Source: Thermoplasmata archaeon | GTDB lineage: Archaea; Thermoplasmatota; Thermoplasmata; Lutacidiplasmatales; UBA184 | Reading direction: 5' to 3' | DNA length: 64,000 bases | Assembly: GCA_021796385.1 (NCBI GenBank) | Contig: JAJYXQ010000043.1 | Coordinates: 66,202-130,201, forward strand | Shown: one piece after another, positions 52,409 to 60,800 of the stretch | Layout of the letters: each line of letters begins with the position of its first letter | Position numbering within the stretch: position 1 is the stretch's first letter | The notes under the pieces: generated by a model | Databases searched by the model: none | What the model was told of the DNA's origin: nothing | Seen by the model: the letters and a program-made list of their open reading frames with translations, nothing else | Made by a program: the position numbers and the translations under genes

Positions 52409-52415
52409 TATTTAT
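52409..52415 (+). promoter_or_regulatory. TATA element for Ni-superoxide dismutase
   Basis: TATTTAT is centred 27 nt before the ATG at 52439, so sodN has its own promoter rather than depending only on the sodX transcript. Confidence 0.55.
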
Positions 52416-52438
52416 TCCTCCATGGTGATGGGGAAAGC

Positions 52439-52951
52439 ATGAAGCGCTGGTTAGCGAAAATCGTTGATCTGTTGGCTCCCGCCGAACCTGTCTATGCCCA
52501 CTGTGACATTCCCTGTGGGATCTATGACCCTCACGAAGCGCAGATCGGGGCGCTCACCGTCTTGCGGATGGCCCAGCTTGCTGCTGACCTCACGCCCCCT
52601 CAGGAGAGCGCAGCTCCTGAAGCGCGCCGCGAGTTCCACGCCAAGCTCGCCCGTTACACAGCAACGAAGGAAGCACATGCGGAAATCGTCAAACACCAGG
52701 TCCGGGTGATCTGGGGCGACTATTTCACACCGGAAATGACCAAGGAGTTTCCCGAGGTGAACGACCTCGTCCTGAAGATCCTGCACGATGCCTCCAAGGC
52801 GCGACAATCCTTCTCTGTGGAGCAGGCCAATGCCCTTGTCTCCGACGTACAGAAGTTCGCGGAAATCTTCTGGAAAACCAAGAAGGTCGAGACAAAAGTG
52901 CTGCCCTCCCACCAGAAATCCGGGGGGAACATCGTGGTTCCCGTGGCATGA
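52439..52951 (+). CDS. sodN: Nickel-type superoxide dismutase
   Basis: This is a precursor of 170 residues. The Ni-hook HCDIPCGIYDP (His21, Cys22, Cys26) is the hallmark of Ni-SOD, where the mature N-terminal His and the two Cys bind nickel. The preceding 20 residues (MKRWLAKIVDLLAPAEPVYA) are therefore a propeptide, removed at Ala-His. The rest is helical and matches the family (VIWGDYFTPEMTKEFPEVNDLVLKILHDASKARQ, VQKFAEIFWKTKK). The mature part, about 150 residues, is longer than the streptomycete enzyme of about 117. It converts superoxide to oxygen and peroxide. The ORF-track start at 52217 lies in the upstream gene. Confidence 0.92.
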   Translation: MKRWLAKIVDLLAPAEPVYAHCDIPCGIYDPHEAQIGALTVLRMAQLAADLTPPQESAAPEARREFHAKLARYTATKEAHAEIVKHQVRVIWGDYFTPEMTKEFPEVNDLVLKILHDASKARQSFSVEQANALVSDVQKFAEIFWKTKKVETKVLPSHQKSGGNIVVPVA

Positions 52952-53004
52952 GCCACCCGATGGGCCACAGGGGTTGCCCATTCTGAGAGCGGGTCCGGCA
53001 AGGG

Positions 53005-53013
53005 GATATATAC
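53005..53013 (+). promoter_or_regulatory. TATA box for thioredoxin/aRF1
   Basis: GATATATAC lies about 38 nt before the ATG at 53048, leaving a leader of about 12 nt with GAAGGTG as a possible ribosome binding site. Confidence 0.5.
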
Positions 53014-53047
53014 TCACGCACACTAGGGAAATTGAAGGTGTGTCGAA

Positions 53048-53365
53048 ATGCCCGTGACCGAGCTCAGCAACGGAGACTTTGACAAATTCTCCCAATCGAA
53101 CCCCGTAGCCCTTGTCGATGTCTGGGCCCCGTGGTGTGGTCCCTGCCGCATGGTATCGCCTGTCGTGGAACGATTGTCTCAGAAGTATGCGGGCAAGGTT
53201 GCTTTCGGCAAACTGAATTCCGATGACAACATGGAGATAGCGCAGAAACTTGGCATCATGAGTATACCCACCCTCCTCATCTACAAGGAAGGCAAGTTGG
53301 TGGACCGGATCGTGGGCGCTTATCCTCAAGAGATTATCGAGGACCACATCGCAAAGTTCCTGTGA
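53048..53365 (+). CDS. trx: Thioredoxin
   Basis: This 105-residue protein is a full thioredoxin fold with the redox motif WCGPC (residues 29-33), the buried Asp (VDVWAPWCGPC) and the cis-proline in GIMSIPTLLIYKEGK. It reduces disulfides in the cytosol. It lies directly downstream of Ni-SOD with its own TATA box, in a neighbourhood suited to oxidative stress, and 60 nt upstream of aRF1, which lacks a clear TATA element and may be co-transcribed. Confidence 0.95.
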   Translation: MPVTELSNGDFDKFSQSNPVALVDVWAPWCGPCRMVSPVVERLSQKYAGKVAFGKLNSDDNMEIAQKLGIMSIPTLLIYKEGKLVDRIVGAYPQEIIEDHIAKFL

Positions 53366-53425
53366 CTCCCGCCCCGCCCTGGGGCACGTGCAGGGTACTC
53401 GCCGAACCGTTTGGAGGCGAGTTGA

Positions 53426-54556
53426 ATGGCCACTACAGACCCCCAGTTGGAGCGTTACAACTTTCGTCACCTTCTGGATGAAATAGCGGCTTGCGAGGGC
53501 CGGGGGACGGAACTCATCACGCTCTACGTTCCGCCCGGGCGGGCCATCGCCGACGTCATGAACTACCTCCGCAACGAATATGCCCAGGCAGGGAATATCA
53601 AGAGCCGGGTCACACGTAAGAACGTCACCGGATCGCTCGAATCTCTCATGAACAAGGTGAAGCAGTACCGGGTGGCCCCGGACCACGGTGTTGCATTTTT
53701 CGTCGGAGCAAAGGCAATCGGGGCCGACCGGAGCGAAGAGGTGTCTTTCGTGATCGAACCCCCCGAACCCCTCAACACCTACATGTACCGTTGCGATTCC
53801 CACTTTATCTTGGATCCGTTGCTCGACATGGTCCACGAGCCGGACGTCTGGGGGTTGATCGTCATCGACCGGAAAGAGGTCACCTTCGGGATCCTCCGAG
53901 GCAAGAGGGTGGAGGCGCTGCGCAACAAGCAATCCCAAGTCCCGAGCAAGCACGGCATGGGAGGGCAGTCTGCGCATCGGTTCGAGAGATTGATCGAGCA
54001 CGCTGCCCATGATTTCTTCGTCCGATGCGCGGACAACGCGACCGAGCTTTTTCTTCCCATCAAGGACAAGATCAAAGGAATTCTCGTGGGTGGCCCGGGC
54101 GCCACCAAAGAGTACTTCGTCAAGGAAGGGTTTCTCCATTACGAGCTGCAGAAGAAGGTCGTTGAGCCGCTCTTCGACGTAGGATACACCGATGAGTATG
54201 GCCTCAGAGAACTCGTCGAAAAGGCCTCCGGCACGCTCCACGGGCTCGAGATCACAGAGGAGAAGCAGATCGTCCGGCAACTCCTTTCGGAGATACGCAA
54301 ACCCCGGGAACCTCTGGCGATCTACGGACTGAAGGAGACCTGGGCGGCCTTGGAGGCCGGGGCGGTCTCAACGCTCCTCGTCTCGGAAGGGCTGAAGGAC
54401 AAGGACCTGGTGACCCGGCTCTTTGAGTCCGCTTCGGCACACAGCTCGACCATCCGGATGATCTCGGTGGAGAGTGAGGAGGGTGAGATGCTCCTCAAGG
54501 CCTTCGGTGGCCTGGCGGCAATCCTCCGATACCCCTACCAGGTCCCCGCCGCGTGA
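53426..54556 (+). CDS. prf1: Peptide chain release factor aRF1
   Basis: aRF1 recognises all three stop codons and triggers peptide release. The stop-codon recognition motif NIKS (residues 57-60) and the catalytic GGQ (179-181, in HGMGGQSAHRFERL) are present, along with the eRF1 domain 3 region. At 376 residues it is somewhat shorter than the usual roughly 410 residues, the missing part being within the N- or C-terminal domain. GGAGG 10 nt upstream of the ATG is a good ribosome binding site. The long antisense ORF across this gene is a shadow. Confidence 0.93.
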   Translation: MATTDPQLERYNFRHLLDEIAACEGRGTELITLYVPPGRAIADVMNYLRNEYAQAGNIKSRVTRKNVTGSLESLMNKVKQYRVAPDHGVAFFVGAKAIGADRSEEVSFVIEPPEPLNTYMYRCDSHFILDPLLDMVHEPDVWGLIVIDRKEVTFGILRGKRVEALRNKQSQVPSKHGMGGQSAHRFERLIEHAAHDFFVRCADNATELFLPIKDKIKGILVGGPGATKEYFVKEGFLHYELQKKVVEPLFDVGYTDEYGLRELVEKASGTLHGLEITEEKQIVRQLLSEIRKPREPLAIYGLKETWAALEAGAVSTLLVSEGLKDKDLVTRLFESASAHSSTIRMISVESEEGEMLLKAFGGLAAILRYPYQVPAA

Positions 54557-54588
54557 GCCCCGCCGCCAAAACGATCGAGGTCACCCCG

Positions 54589-55323
54589 TTAGAGGGCTTC
54601 GGCTTGGCCCTCGGCGAGTTCGTGGAGCAGTTTGTTCTCGATGTGCGCAAGAGTCTCGGATATCGTTGATTTGGAGACCCGGAAACGTTGGGCGATCTCC
54701 CCGAGGTTTGCCCTGCGTGGGATGTCCCAGTAGCCCGCACTCATGGCCACTCGGAACACCTGAGCCTGTCGGGGGGTCAACAGACGATCCGGTCCCGGAT
54801 CGGCGCTTGGATAGATCGCTCGAACCTGGGTTCCGGGTACTATCCGACGGGCCTTGCGGAAGAGTCGCTGGAGCTTTCGATTGTCGGCCACGAGAAGGAA
54901 CTGTAACTCACCGTTGCTGATGGTGAACGGAAGCCGGATGCCAATCCCGAGGTCCTCTACACTGCGCAGGCCCGCTTGAAACGGTTCTGATGCCTTGGTG
55001 ACCAGCCGGAAGAGCACCCCGCCATTCGATTCATGCAACTTTTGAACGGAGATCACGCCCGGATAGTCCGAGAGGTCTCCGAGAAGCTCCTTCCAGTTCC
55101 AACCTTGCCCTACAACGTCCACATCTTCGATGATCCGATGATCCTCCGTGATAAGGAAGCTCAGCAGACGGAACTGTAGCTCCGGATGTTTACCGGACAC
55201 ATATTGCAAAGGGACGTTACCCGTCTTCGGGAGCGGCACCGATAACCGACAGGTCATGATCTGTTGCCCATCCCTCCCGGGCCACTCGTCTTGAGCTCCT
55301 GCATTCGACCTCGATCTCTTCAT
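54589..55323 (-). CDS. Bat-type HTH transcriptional regulator
   Basis: This 244-residue protein has an N-terminal sensor-like region of about 175 residues and a C-terminal HTH-10 domain (LLTPRQAQVFRVAMSAGYWDIPRRANLGEIAQRFRVSKSTISETLAHIENKLLHEL), the bacterio-opsin activator-like DNA-binding module common in euryarchaea. The ligand is unknown; no PAS or GAF motif is obvious. A TATA-like TTCTTAACG is centred 26 nt before the ATG, and a perfect inverted repeat further upstream may be its operator. Confidence 0.8.
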   Translation of the reverse strand: MKRSRSNAGAQDEWPGRDGQQIMTCRLSVPLPKTGNVPLQYVSGKHPELQFRLLSFLITEDHRIIEDVDVVGQGWNWKELLGDLSDYPGVISVQKLHESNGGVLFRLVTKASEPFQAGLRSVEDLGIGIRLPFTISNGELQFLLVADNRKLQRLFRKARRIVPGTQVRAIYPSADPGPDRLLTPRQAQVFRVAMSAGYWDIPRRANLGEIAQRFRVSKSTISETLAHIENKLLHELAEGQAEAL

Positions 55324-55344
55324 CCGGACACCTCACCGGCAGTC

Positions 55345-55352
55345 GTTAAGAA
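55345..55352 (-). promoter_or_regulatory. TATA-like element for the Bat-type regulator
   Basis: TTCTTAAC on the minus strand is centred 26 nt before the ATG at 55323. Confidence 0.4.
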
Positions 55353-55394
55353 TGTGCCATCCGCGGGACGATGATATTCTTTGCGGCCTTGGGA

Positions 55395-55407
55395 CCGTTA
55401 GTAACGG
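55395..55407. promoter_or_regulatory. Inverted repeat, possible operator
   Basis: CCGTTAGTAACGG is a perfect 6+1+6 inverted repeat about 45 nt upstream of the TATA-like element of the regulator gene. An autoregulatory or divergent-promoter site is plausible. Confidence 0.4.
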
Positions 55408-55522
55408 AAACCAAGTTTGGGGGGGGGAGAGCCTAGATGGAACCTCGTACGAACAGTTGATATCACGCGAGGAATGGTAGCTCACAGGTGCCCGGGAGTG
55501 TCCAGCGTCCTGGGCGCACCAT

Positions 55523-55597
55523 GCGCCGGTGGCTCAGCTTGGACAGAGCAGCGGCTTCCTAAGCCGCCTGTCGTGGGTTCAAATCCCACCCGGCGCG
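55523..55597 (+). tRNA. tRNA-Arg (CCT)
   Basis: The sequence folds as a complete tRNA. The acceptor stem is GCGCCGG/CCGGCGC with G as discriminator, the D-arm starts GGCTCAGCTTGGACAGAGC, the anticodon stem is GCGGC/GCCGC with loop TTCCTAA, giving anticodon CCT (reads AGG), and the T-arm is GTGGG-TTCAAAT-CCCAC. No intron is present and CCA is not encoded. It lies between the Bat-type regulator and the convergent A-ATPase subunit C gene. Confidence 0.95.
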
Positions 55598-55685
55598 TTG
55601 AAACGGTTTCCTATCCGATCTCAGCTGCTTCAAAATGTTGGCATTCCAGAGCTAGGTTCCTGTGCGGACAGGGAAGAGAGACGTT

Positions 55686-56756
55686 TCAGGTTGCGGTGAT
55701 GAGCTCTCGGGTAAGCGCATCAGCCGGGAGGCCATAGACCTTCCCGTAAATGATCTTCCGAAGGTCTTCGCGCTCGATACGGGCCCGAAGCAAGAAATGG
55801 AATATCCCGGCCAATGACAAGGGAAAGATCCGCATCCTCTCTTGATTCATGGATGCGTGACGACGCTGCAGCGCGATCTCGAACGGGACAAGCGTGGCAT
55901 GTTCCCGGTACTGCGTAAGGGCGTCCGTCAAAGCGTAGCCGGTGCCCAGACCGGAAATGATCTCTTCGATGCTGCGGGCCTGGGCGAGGTCTTGGAACTG
56001 TTTGAGCGGAAGGATACCTCCTGGAATGAAGAACGAGGAAAGCCCCTCCGCTCGCACCCCGGACTCCTTACCCTTGAGCAGCGTAAGAATGTTCTTCGTG
56101 TCGATCTCCTCGGCGATGAACTGCCGTACGACCCACTCGTCGCCCTGGAAGAAGACCGCACTCCGAAGCAACTCGGCGTAGTACTGGGCCTCAAGGGCGC
56201 GGGTGATGGGAAAGATATTCTGGGTCTTGGTGAACTCTCCGAGGTGCTCCATGATAGTGACACCATATCCGTACCGCGTGAGGTTCTGCACGACCGCATC
56301 GACGCTGGGCTGTGCGAGCAGGTTCCTTAGGTCATCGATCGAGAGTACGCCAGCGGAGAATCCGGTGGGGGTCTTCCGGTCCGAGACAATGAACGTGTCG
56401 GACTCGGAAAGAATGCGCCCATACGCCTTTGCCGCTAGGATCGCCAGCACGTTCTCGATGTCCCACCATCGGAGGTAGGCCGCGATAGGGGCACGCCCCG
56501 CGAAGGGAGCCACTTGGTAGACAAGGCGGGTCACTGTGACGAAATGCCGGTTGACCGCCACCTCGAGTGCGTCGGAATCCTTGTATATCTCGAGGGCCCG
56601 CGTCAGATCGCCAGCATAGGGGGTGCCTTCCATCAGCTTGCCAAGATCGGCCACATCCTTGGCGACTGTCATCGAAAGCAACGTGTCCCGGTTTAAAAGC
56701 AAGCCGGAAAGGGCTTTCAACCGGCCCATGGATGATGCGTAGGTCGTCTCGCTCAT
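55686..56756 (-). CDS. atpC: A-type ATP synthase subunit C
   Basis: This is the funnel-shaped central subunit that links the rotor ring to the stalk. The 356-residue protein has the family's repeated helical motifs, notably YLRWWDIENVLAILAAKAYG, and its three-fold repeat spans the protein (second copy near FIAEEIDTKNILTLLKGKESG, third near ARIEREDLRKIIYGKVYGL). The start overlaps subunit E (ATGA). No F, A, B or D subunit follows; a tRNA gene and a regulator come instead. Confidence 0.9.
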   Translation of the reverse strand: MSETTYASSMGRLKALSGLLLNRDTLLSMTVAKDVADLGKLMEGTPYAGDLTRALEIYKDSDALEVAVNRHFVTVTRLVYQVAPFAGRAPIAAYLRWWDIENVLAILAAKAYGRILSESDTFIVSDRKTPTGFSAGVLSIDDLRNLLAQPSVDAVVQNLTRYGYGVTIMEHLGEFTKTQNIFPITRALEAQYYAELLRSAVFFQGDEWVVRQFIAEEIDTKNILTLLKGKESGVRAEGLSSFFIPGGILPLKQFQDLAQARSIEEIISGLGTGYALTDALTQYREHATLVPFEIALQRRHASMNQERMRIFPLSLAGIFHFLLRARIEREDLRKIIYGKVYGLPADALTRELITAT

Positions 56757-57313
56757 TGCCGCGCGAGGATCTCGGTGATCTGGTCCTCCTTCCAGCGGAG
56801 GAGATCTTCGAACGACATTGAAATCCTTCGCTTCCCGTCGGAGGTCTCCGCGACCAATCCCCCCATGGCAGTGAGATTTCGTCCCTTGAGCATTCGAATG
56901 CTAAGGTACGGTGGCAACTGCTGAGCGTCCTCCTTTCGGACAACGAGTCGGGTATCCTCACCCAATACCGCGATGGCGGCATCAGCCATCCGTTGCAACA
57001 TCTGGATGTACTCGGGGGTGCTGGTGAAGGCCTTCAAGCGTTGATTGAGAAGAAGGCGGCCTTCTTGGATTCGGCGCTCCTTCGCCTCGTCCAGGACTTT
57101 CCGGGCCTGGAGACGGGCCTCGGCGCGCGTCCGATTCGCCTCCACCTCGACCTCATGGGCCGACTCTTTCTCCTCGAGCTCGTTTATGCGGGATATCTCT
57201 TGCTCGGCCTGCCGGGAGATCTCGGCCCGTTCCTGCTCGGAACGGGTCAGTATCGCTTGAAGTTCCCTCTCCGTCCGGTCCCGGACCTCACGGACCAGAT
57301 CTTCGAGCGACAC
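56753..57313 (-). CDS. atpE: A-type ATP synthase subunit E
   Basis: This is the peripheral stalk subunit, 186 residues. The N-terminal half is a long charged helix with heptad character (RTERELQAILTRSEQERAEISRQAEQEI) as in subunit E/H stalks, and the C-terminal globular domain has the family pattern (GGLVAETSDGKRRISMSFEDLLRWKEDQI). It starts 2 nt after subunit K and overlaps subunit C, so K, E and C form a tight operon. Confidence 0.9.
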   Translation of the reverse strand: MSLEDLVREVRDRTERELQAILTRSEQERAEISRQAEQEISRINELEEKESAHEVEVEANRTRAEARLQARKVLDEAKERRIQEGRLLLNQRLKAFTSTPEYIQMLQRMADAAIAVLGEDTRLVVRKEDAQQLPPYLSIRMLKGRNLTAMGGLVAETSDGKRRISMSFEDLLRWKEDQITEILARQ

Positions 57314-57315
57314 GT

Positions 57316-57702
57316 TCAGAAGATCTTGAGCAGGAGGAGGAAACCCAGCACGAGACCGATGATCCAGAGCGTTTCCGGAATCACGAAGAAGACCAGGACG
57401 GAGCCGAATTTCTCCGGCCGCTCAGCGATGATGCCCATCCCCGCCGCGCCGATACCGGACTGGGCCATCCCCGTCCCGATAAGTCCGCCCGCGATCGCGA
57501 TCGCCGCGGCCAGCGTGTACAATGCAGTTCCGATGTCGGAACTCGACGAACTGGACGTGGAATTCGAGGCCGCCGGATGGGCCGTTCCGAACACTACGCT
57601 CGTCGCCGAGGCCGAACCCAGAAACGCCAACGTCACCGCAAAGATGGCGACGGCAATCCCCAGTGTAAGCCCCACACCCTTCAGCGCCTTGACCGAGTGC
57701 AT
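57316..57702 (-). CDS. atpK: A-type ATP synthase subunit K (proteolipid c ring)
   Basis: This 128-residue proteolipid has an N-terminal hydrophobic stretch with a signal-like AFLGSASATS, then the two-helix hairpin. The first helix has the GGLIGTGMAQSGIGAAGMGIIAERPE loop, and the second carries the ion-binding Glu in FFVIPETLWIIGLVLGF. The N-terminal extension with a Ser-rich linker resembles a cleavable leader as in some archaeal c subunits. The ATG is 26-27 nt from a TATATAAT element, so this is the operon's first gene. Confidence 0.9.
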   Translation of the reverse strand: MHSVKALKGVGLTLGIAVAIFAVTLAFLGSASATSVVFGTAHPAASNSTSSSSSSDIGTALYTLAAAIAIAGGLIGTGMAQSGIGAAGMGIIAERPEKFGSVLVFFVIPETLWIIGLVLGFLLLLKIF

Positions 57703-57724
57703 GGCAGGCCACGAACAAGTCAGC

Positions 57725-57732
57725 TATATAAT
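57725..57732 (-). promoter_or_regulatory. TATA box for the A-ATPase K-E-C operon
   Basis: ATTATATA on the minus strand is centred 26-27 nt before the ATG at 57702. Confidence 0.55.
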
Positions 57733-57850
57733 AATTCGCACCGGAGAGCTACCGAGGCTCAACGTGACGGGGGGCGCTCTTGTTCGGGCAGCATCCCGTT
57801 GACTCAACCGAAGCTATCGGCTGCCGTGTAGGGAGGGGGATTTAGCCGCC

Positions 57851-60800
57851 CTATCTCGTACCCTGCGGCGGTCGCTCGTGGCCGCCACCTCCCGAGCGTT
57901 CCAGCTCCGTCATCTCCCGGGGGGTGAGCCGGTGCATCATGACGTACTCCGCCGCCTCCATCACATCGTTTGCCTCGACCTCGTTCCGTCCCTCGAAAGC
58001 ACAATTGGCCCGCGAGATCTCCTCGATCTGCAGGTCGAACCGAGTGCTCTGGTTGTCCAGGATCGTAAGGTTCGTGATTAGGGAGAGCATTTTGGGGGAC
58101 ACCGTGATCGACGGCAGACGTTCCCGGGCGGCCCGGATCTGTTCCACGTACTTCTCTGCGGCTGTTTGATAACCTTCACGGAAGGAGGTGGGATTGCTGC
58201 GGAACTGGGCATTCCGGTTGAGGATCTCCATCCGGGTCTCCGCAGAGTTCGGGGGGATCACCTCGACGTGGAGCATCGAACCGCTCAGAAGGTGGTAGGC
58301 TTCCTCATCCTGGTCCCGCAGCTGGCTGAACTGGAGCTGGGGGAGGCCCAGCGCCCGCCCCTCCGAATGTTTTTGCGGGGCAGGGATCGAGAGGACCGAG
58401 CACTCGTAGAAACGGTCGGAAAGGTATCGCGCCCGTTCTTTGCCATAATGGATCCTTCCTGTGAGATAGCGCTCAGGGTCGTTCCAGTCGAAGTGCAGGG
58501 TCGTCCCCCGACCCAACTGGGCATCGATCGGTGAGATCAACTCCGCAAGGGAGAGCAGCATCGAACTCTTCCCGCTTCCCTCCCGGCCCCACAGGAGAAC
58601 GCCCCCGATCGCCGGGTTTACGGCGTTCAGCACGAGGGCTCTCTTAGACTTCTCCATTCCCACGAAGGCGAGGAATGGGTAGGGTAGGCGCTTGAGCTTC
58701 TGGGAAAGACCCGAGTACGCCCCACGGTTCAGCAGCTCTCGCTTCAACCGTTCTTCCAATGCGCGGTTAGACACCTCCTGCTGGGCCCGGATCCGCTGCT
58801 CCATGGATTCGCGGGCCTTCTCAAGCAGCTGGTTGTTCGCCAGGGCGAGCCGGGACTCTTCGGCATGCACACGGAATTCCATTTCGGATTTCAGGCGTGC
58901 TTTTTCCGTCTCAAGCTGCTGGGTCGCTCGCCGCTGCAATTCGATCTCGGCATCCTTCCACCGGTTCCGCAGCTCTTCCTCAAGGTGAGCCCGTGCCTCG
59001 GACTGTTCCTTGAGCTGTGCCTCCGCCAGGCGCGCCCTTTCACCGGCCAACCGCTGATTGAATTCGATATCCAGACGCTGCTTCTCGGCAGTGATTCTGT
59101 CCGACGTCTCCTTGGCCGATAGCATCTCTATCTCATCGATCCGGTTGTCGAACTCCGCTTCGGACTTGGCGGCGGCTTCTGCAAGGCGCCGTTCGAGCTC
59201 GGCGGTAAGCCGCTGTTCCTCGGCCTGGAGTTTGGCCGCGGACTCCGCTTCTATCCGGGTGCGCTCGATGGCAATCTTGTCCGCAAGTTCCTTCTGAAGG
59301 TTCTCCTCGAGACGCTCGAGCCGTTGCGCGAAGCTTTCCTTGAGCTTCTTCTCGGCATTCTGACGTTTGGCCTGTATCTCATCGCTGAGCTCCTTCACCT
59401 CGGTCCGGACCCGCTCTTCGGACTGTTTTTGGAGTTGCGCCTTCTCGGACTCGAGTTGCCGGGCGAGCTCATCAACGTTCTCGGACACGAGCGCGGCTTT
59501 CAGTTGGGAAAGGGTAGATTCGTTTCGACTTTCGAGTTCCTTCTCCCGGGCGGCGAGTTCGGATGCAAGCCGGCCCTGCTCAAGGCGGACCTTCTCACCA
59601 AATTCAGCCTCGAGGCGAGTTCGCTCGGCGGCTTGGAATGCCGCATTCTCTTTCGCGGATAACTCCTCAATCTCCTTGACCCGTGCCCGAAGCTTCTCCT
59701 CGTTGGCACCCTGTAATTCGATCTGCTTCTGGAGGTTTTCTTCTGTAAGGCGGGTCATCTCGGCAGCCAGTTTCTGGGCGGCAGTCTCGTCCAGCTTTTT
59801 TTGCTCTTGCTCCAGACGAGTTGCCAGGTCCTTCTCTGCCGCCGCTTGAAGCGCCTTAAACCGATCGGTAAGTTCGGATTCGAATTTTGCACGAGCCTCC
59901 GCTTCCCGTTGCGTGGACTCCTCCTTGAGACGACTCTCCTCCTTGCGCAACTTCTCAGAGAACTCATTCTCTAACCGGCCCCGTTCCGTGGCCAGAGCCT
60001 CCGCGCTTTGCTTGGCGAAGGACTCCTCCAGCTCGTGGGTACGCGACCGAAGTTTCTCCTCGATCTCAGCCAGTGCCGCCATCTGCCTTTTCAGGTTCTC
60101 TTCCGTCAGGCGGTTCTCGTCCGCTGCCAGCTTTTGGTTGTACTCCGAAACCAGGCGCTGCGTCTCTTGTTCTATCCGAATCTGGAACGCCTTGTCCGCC
60201 TCGGCGGCCAGTTCACTCCGCCGTTTTGCGATGTCCTCTTCGGCCTTTGTTTGAACCTCGGAACGGCGCCGCTCGAACTCTTGGGCGAGCCGCGTTTCGG
60301 CTTCGGCCGACTTCTGACCGAGTTCAATGGCGAACCGGGTTTTCATGTCCTCCAGGGCCTGGCTGGAGGCCTTCTCCATAGCTGCCGCTAGTTCTTTCTC
60401 TCGGCTCCGGAACGACTCCTCAAGCTTGGATTGGGCCTGGGCGAGCCTCTGACCATACTCGTTCTCCAAAGTGCGTCGGAAATCGCTTTCCCGCACCTTG
60501 TATTCTTGCTCCAGCCGGGACCGGAGCTCCTCTTCGTACGTCCGAGAACGGTTCGAAAACGCGGCCTCGAGCGTCGCGCGTTCCCGCTTGAGGTCTGCGT
60601 CGAACTTGCGCTGTAGTTCCACTTCAAGGGTGTTCCGCTGCTCCGCGTAGCGGGCGGCCAGTTCCTGCTCTATCCTTGAAATGTTGCGCGTGAAATCGGT
60701 TGTGAGGCGCGTGGCAAGCTCTTTGCGCTCCGAGTCTGAGCGAGCCCGCAACGTCTGCTCGAGTTGCGCGAGCTCTTCCTGATAAGCCTGTTTCTGCTCC

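Noticed and set aside
52451-54280. 609-codon minus-strand ORF opposite sodN, thioredoxin and aRF1
   Set aside because: All three plus-strand genes are secure families with matching promoters; the antisense frame is an open shadow of their codon use and shows no motif.
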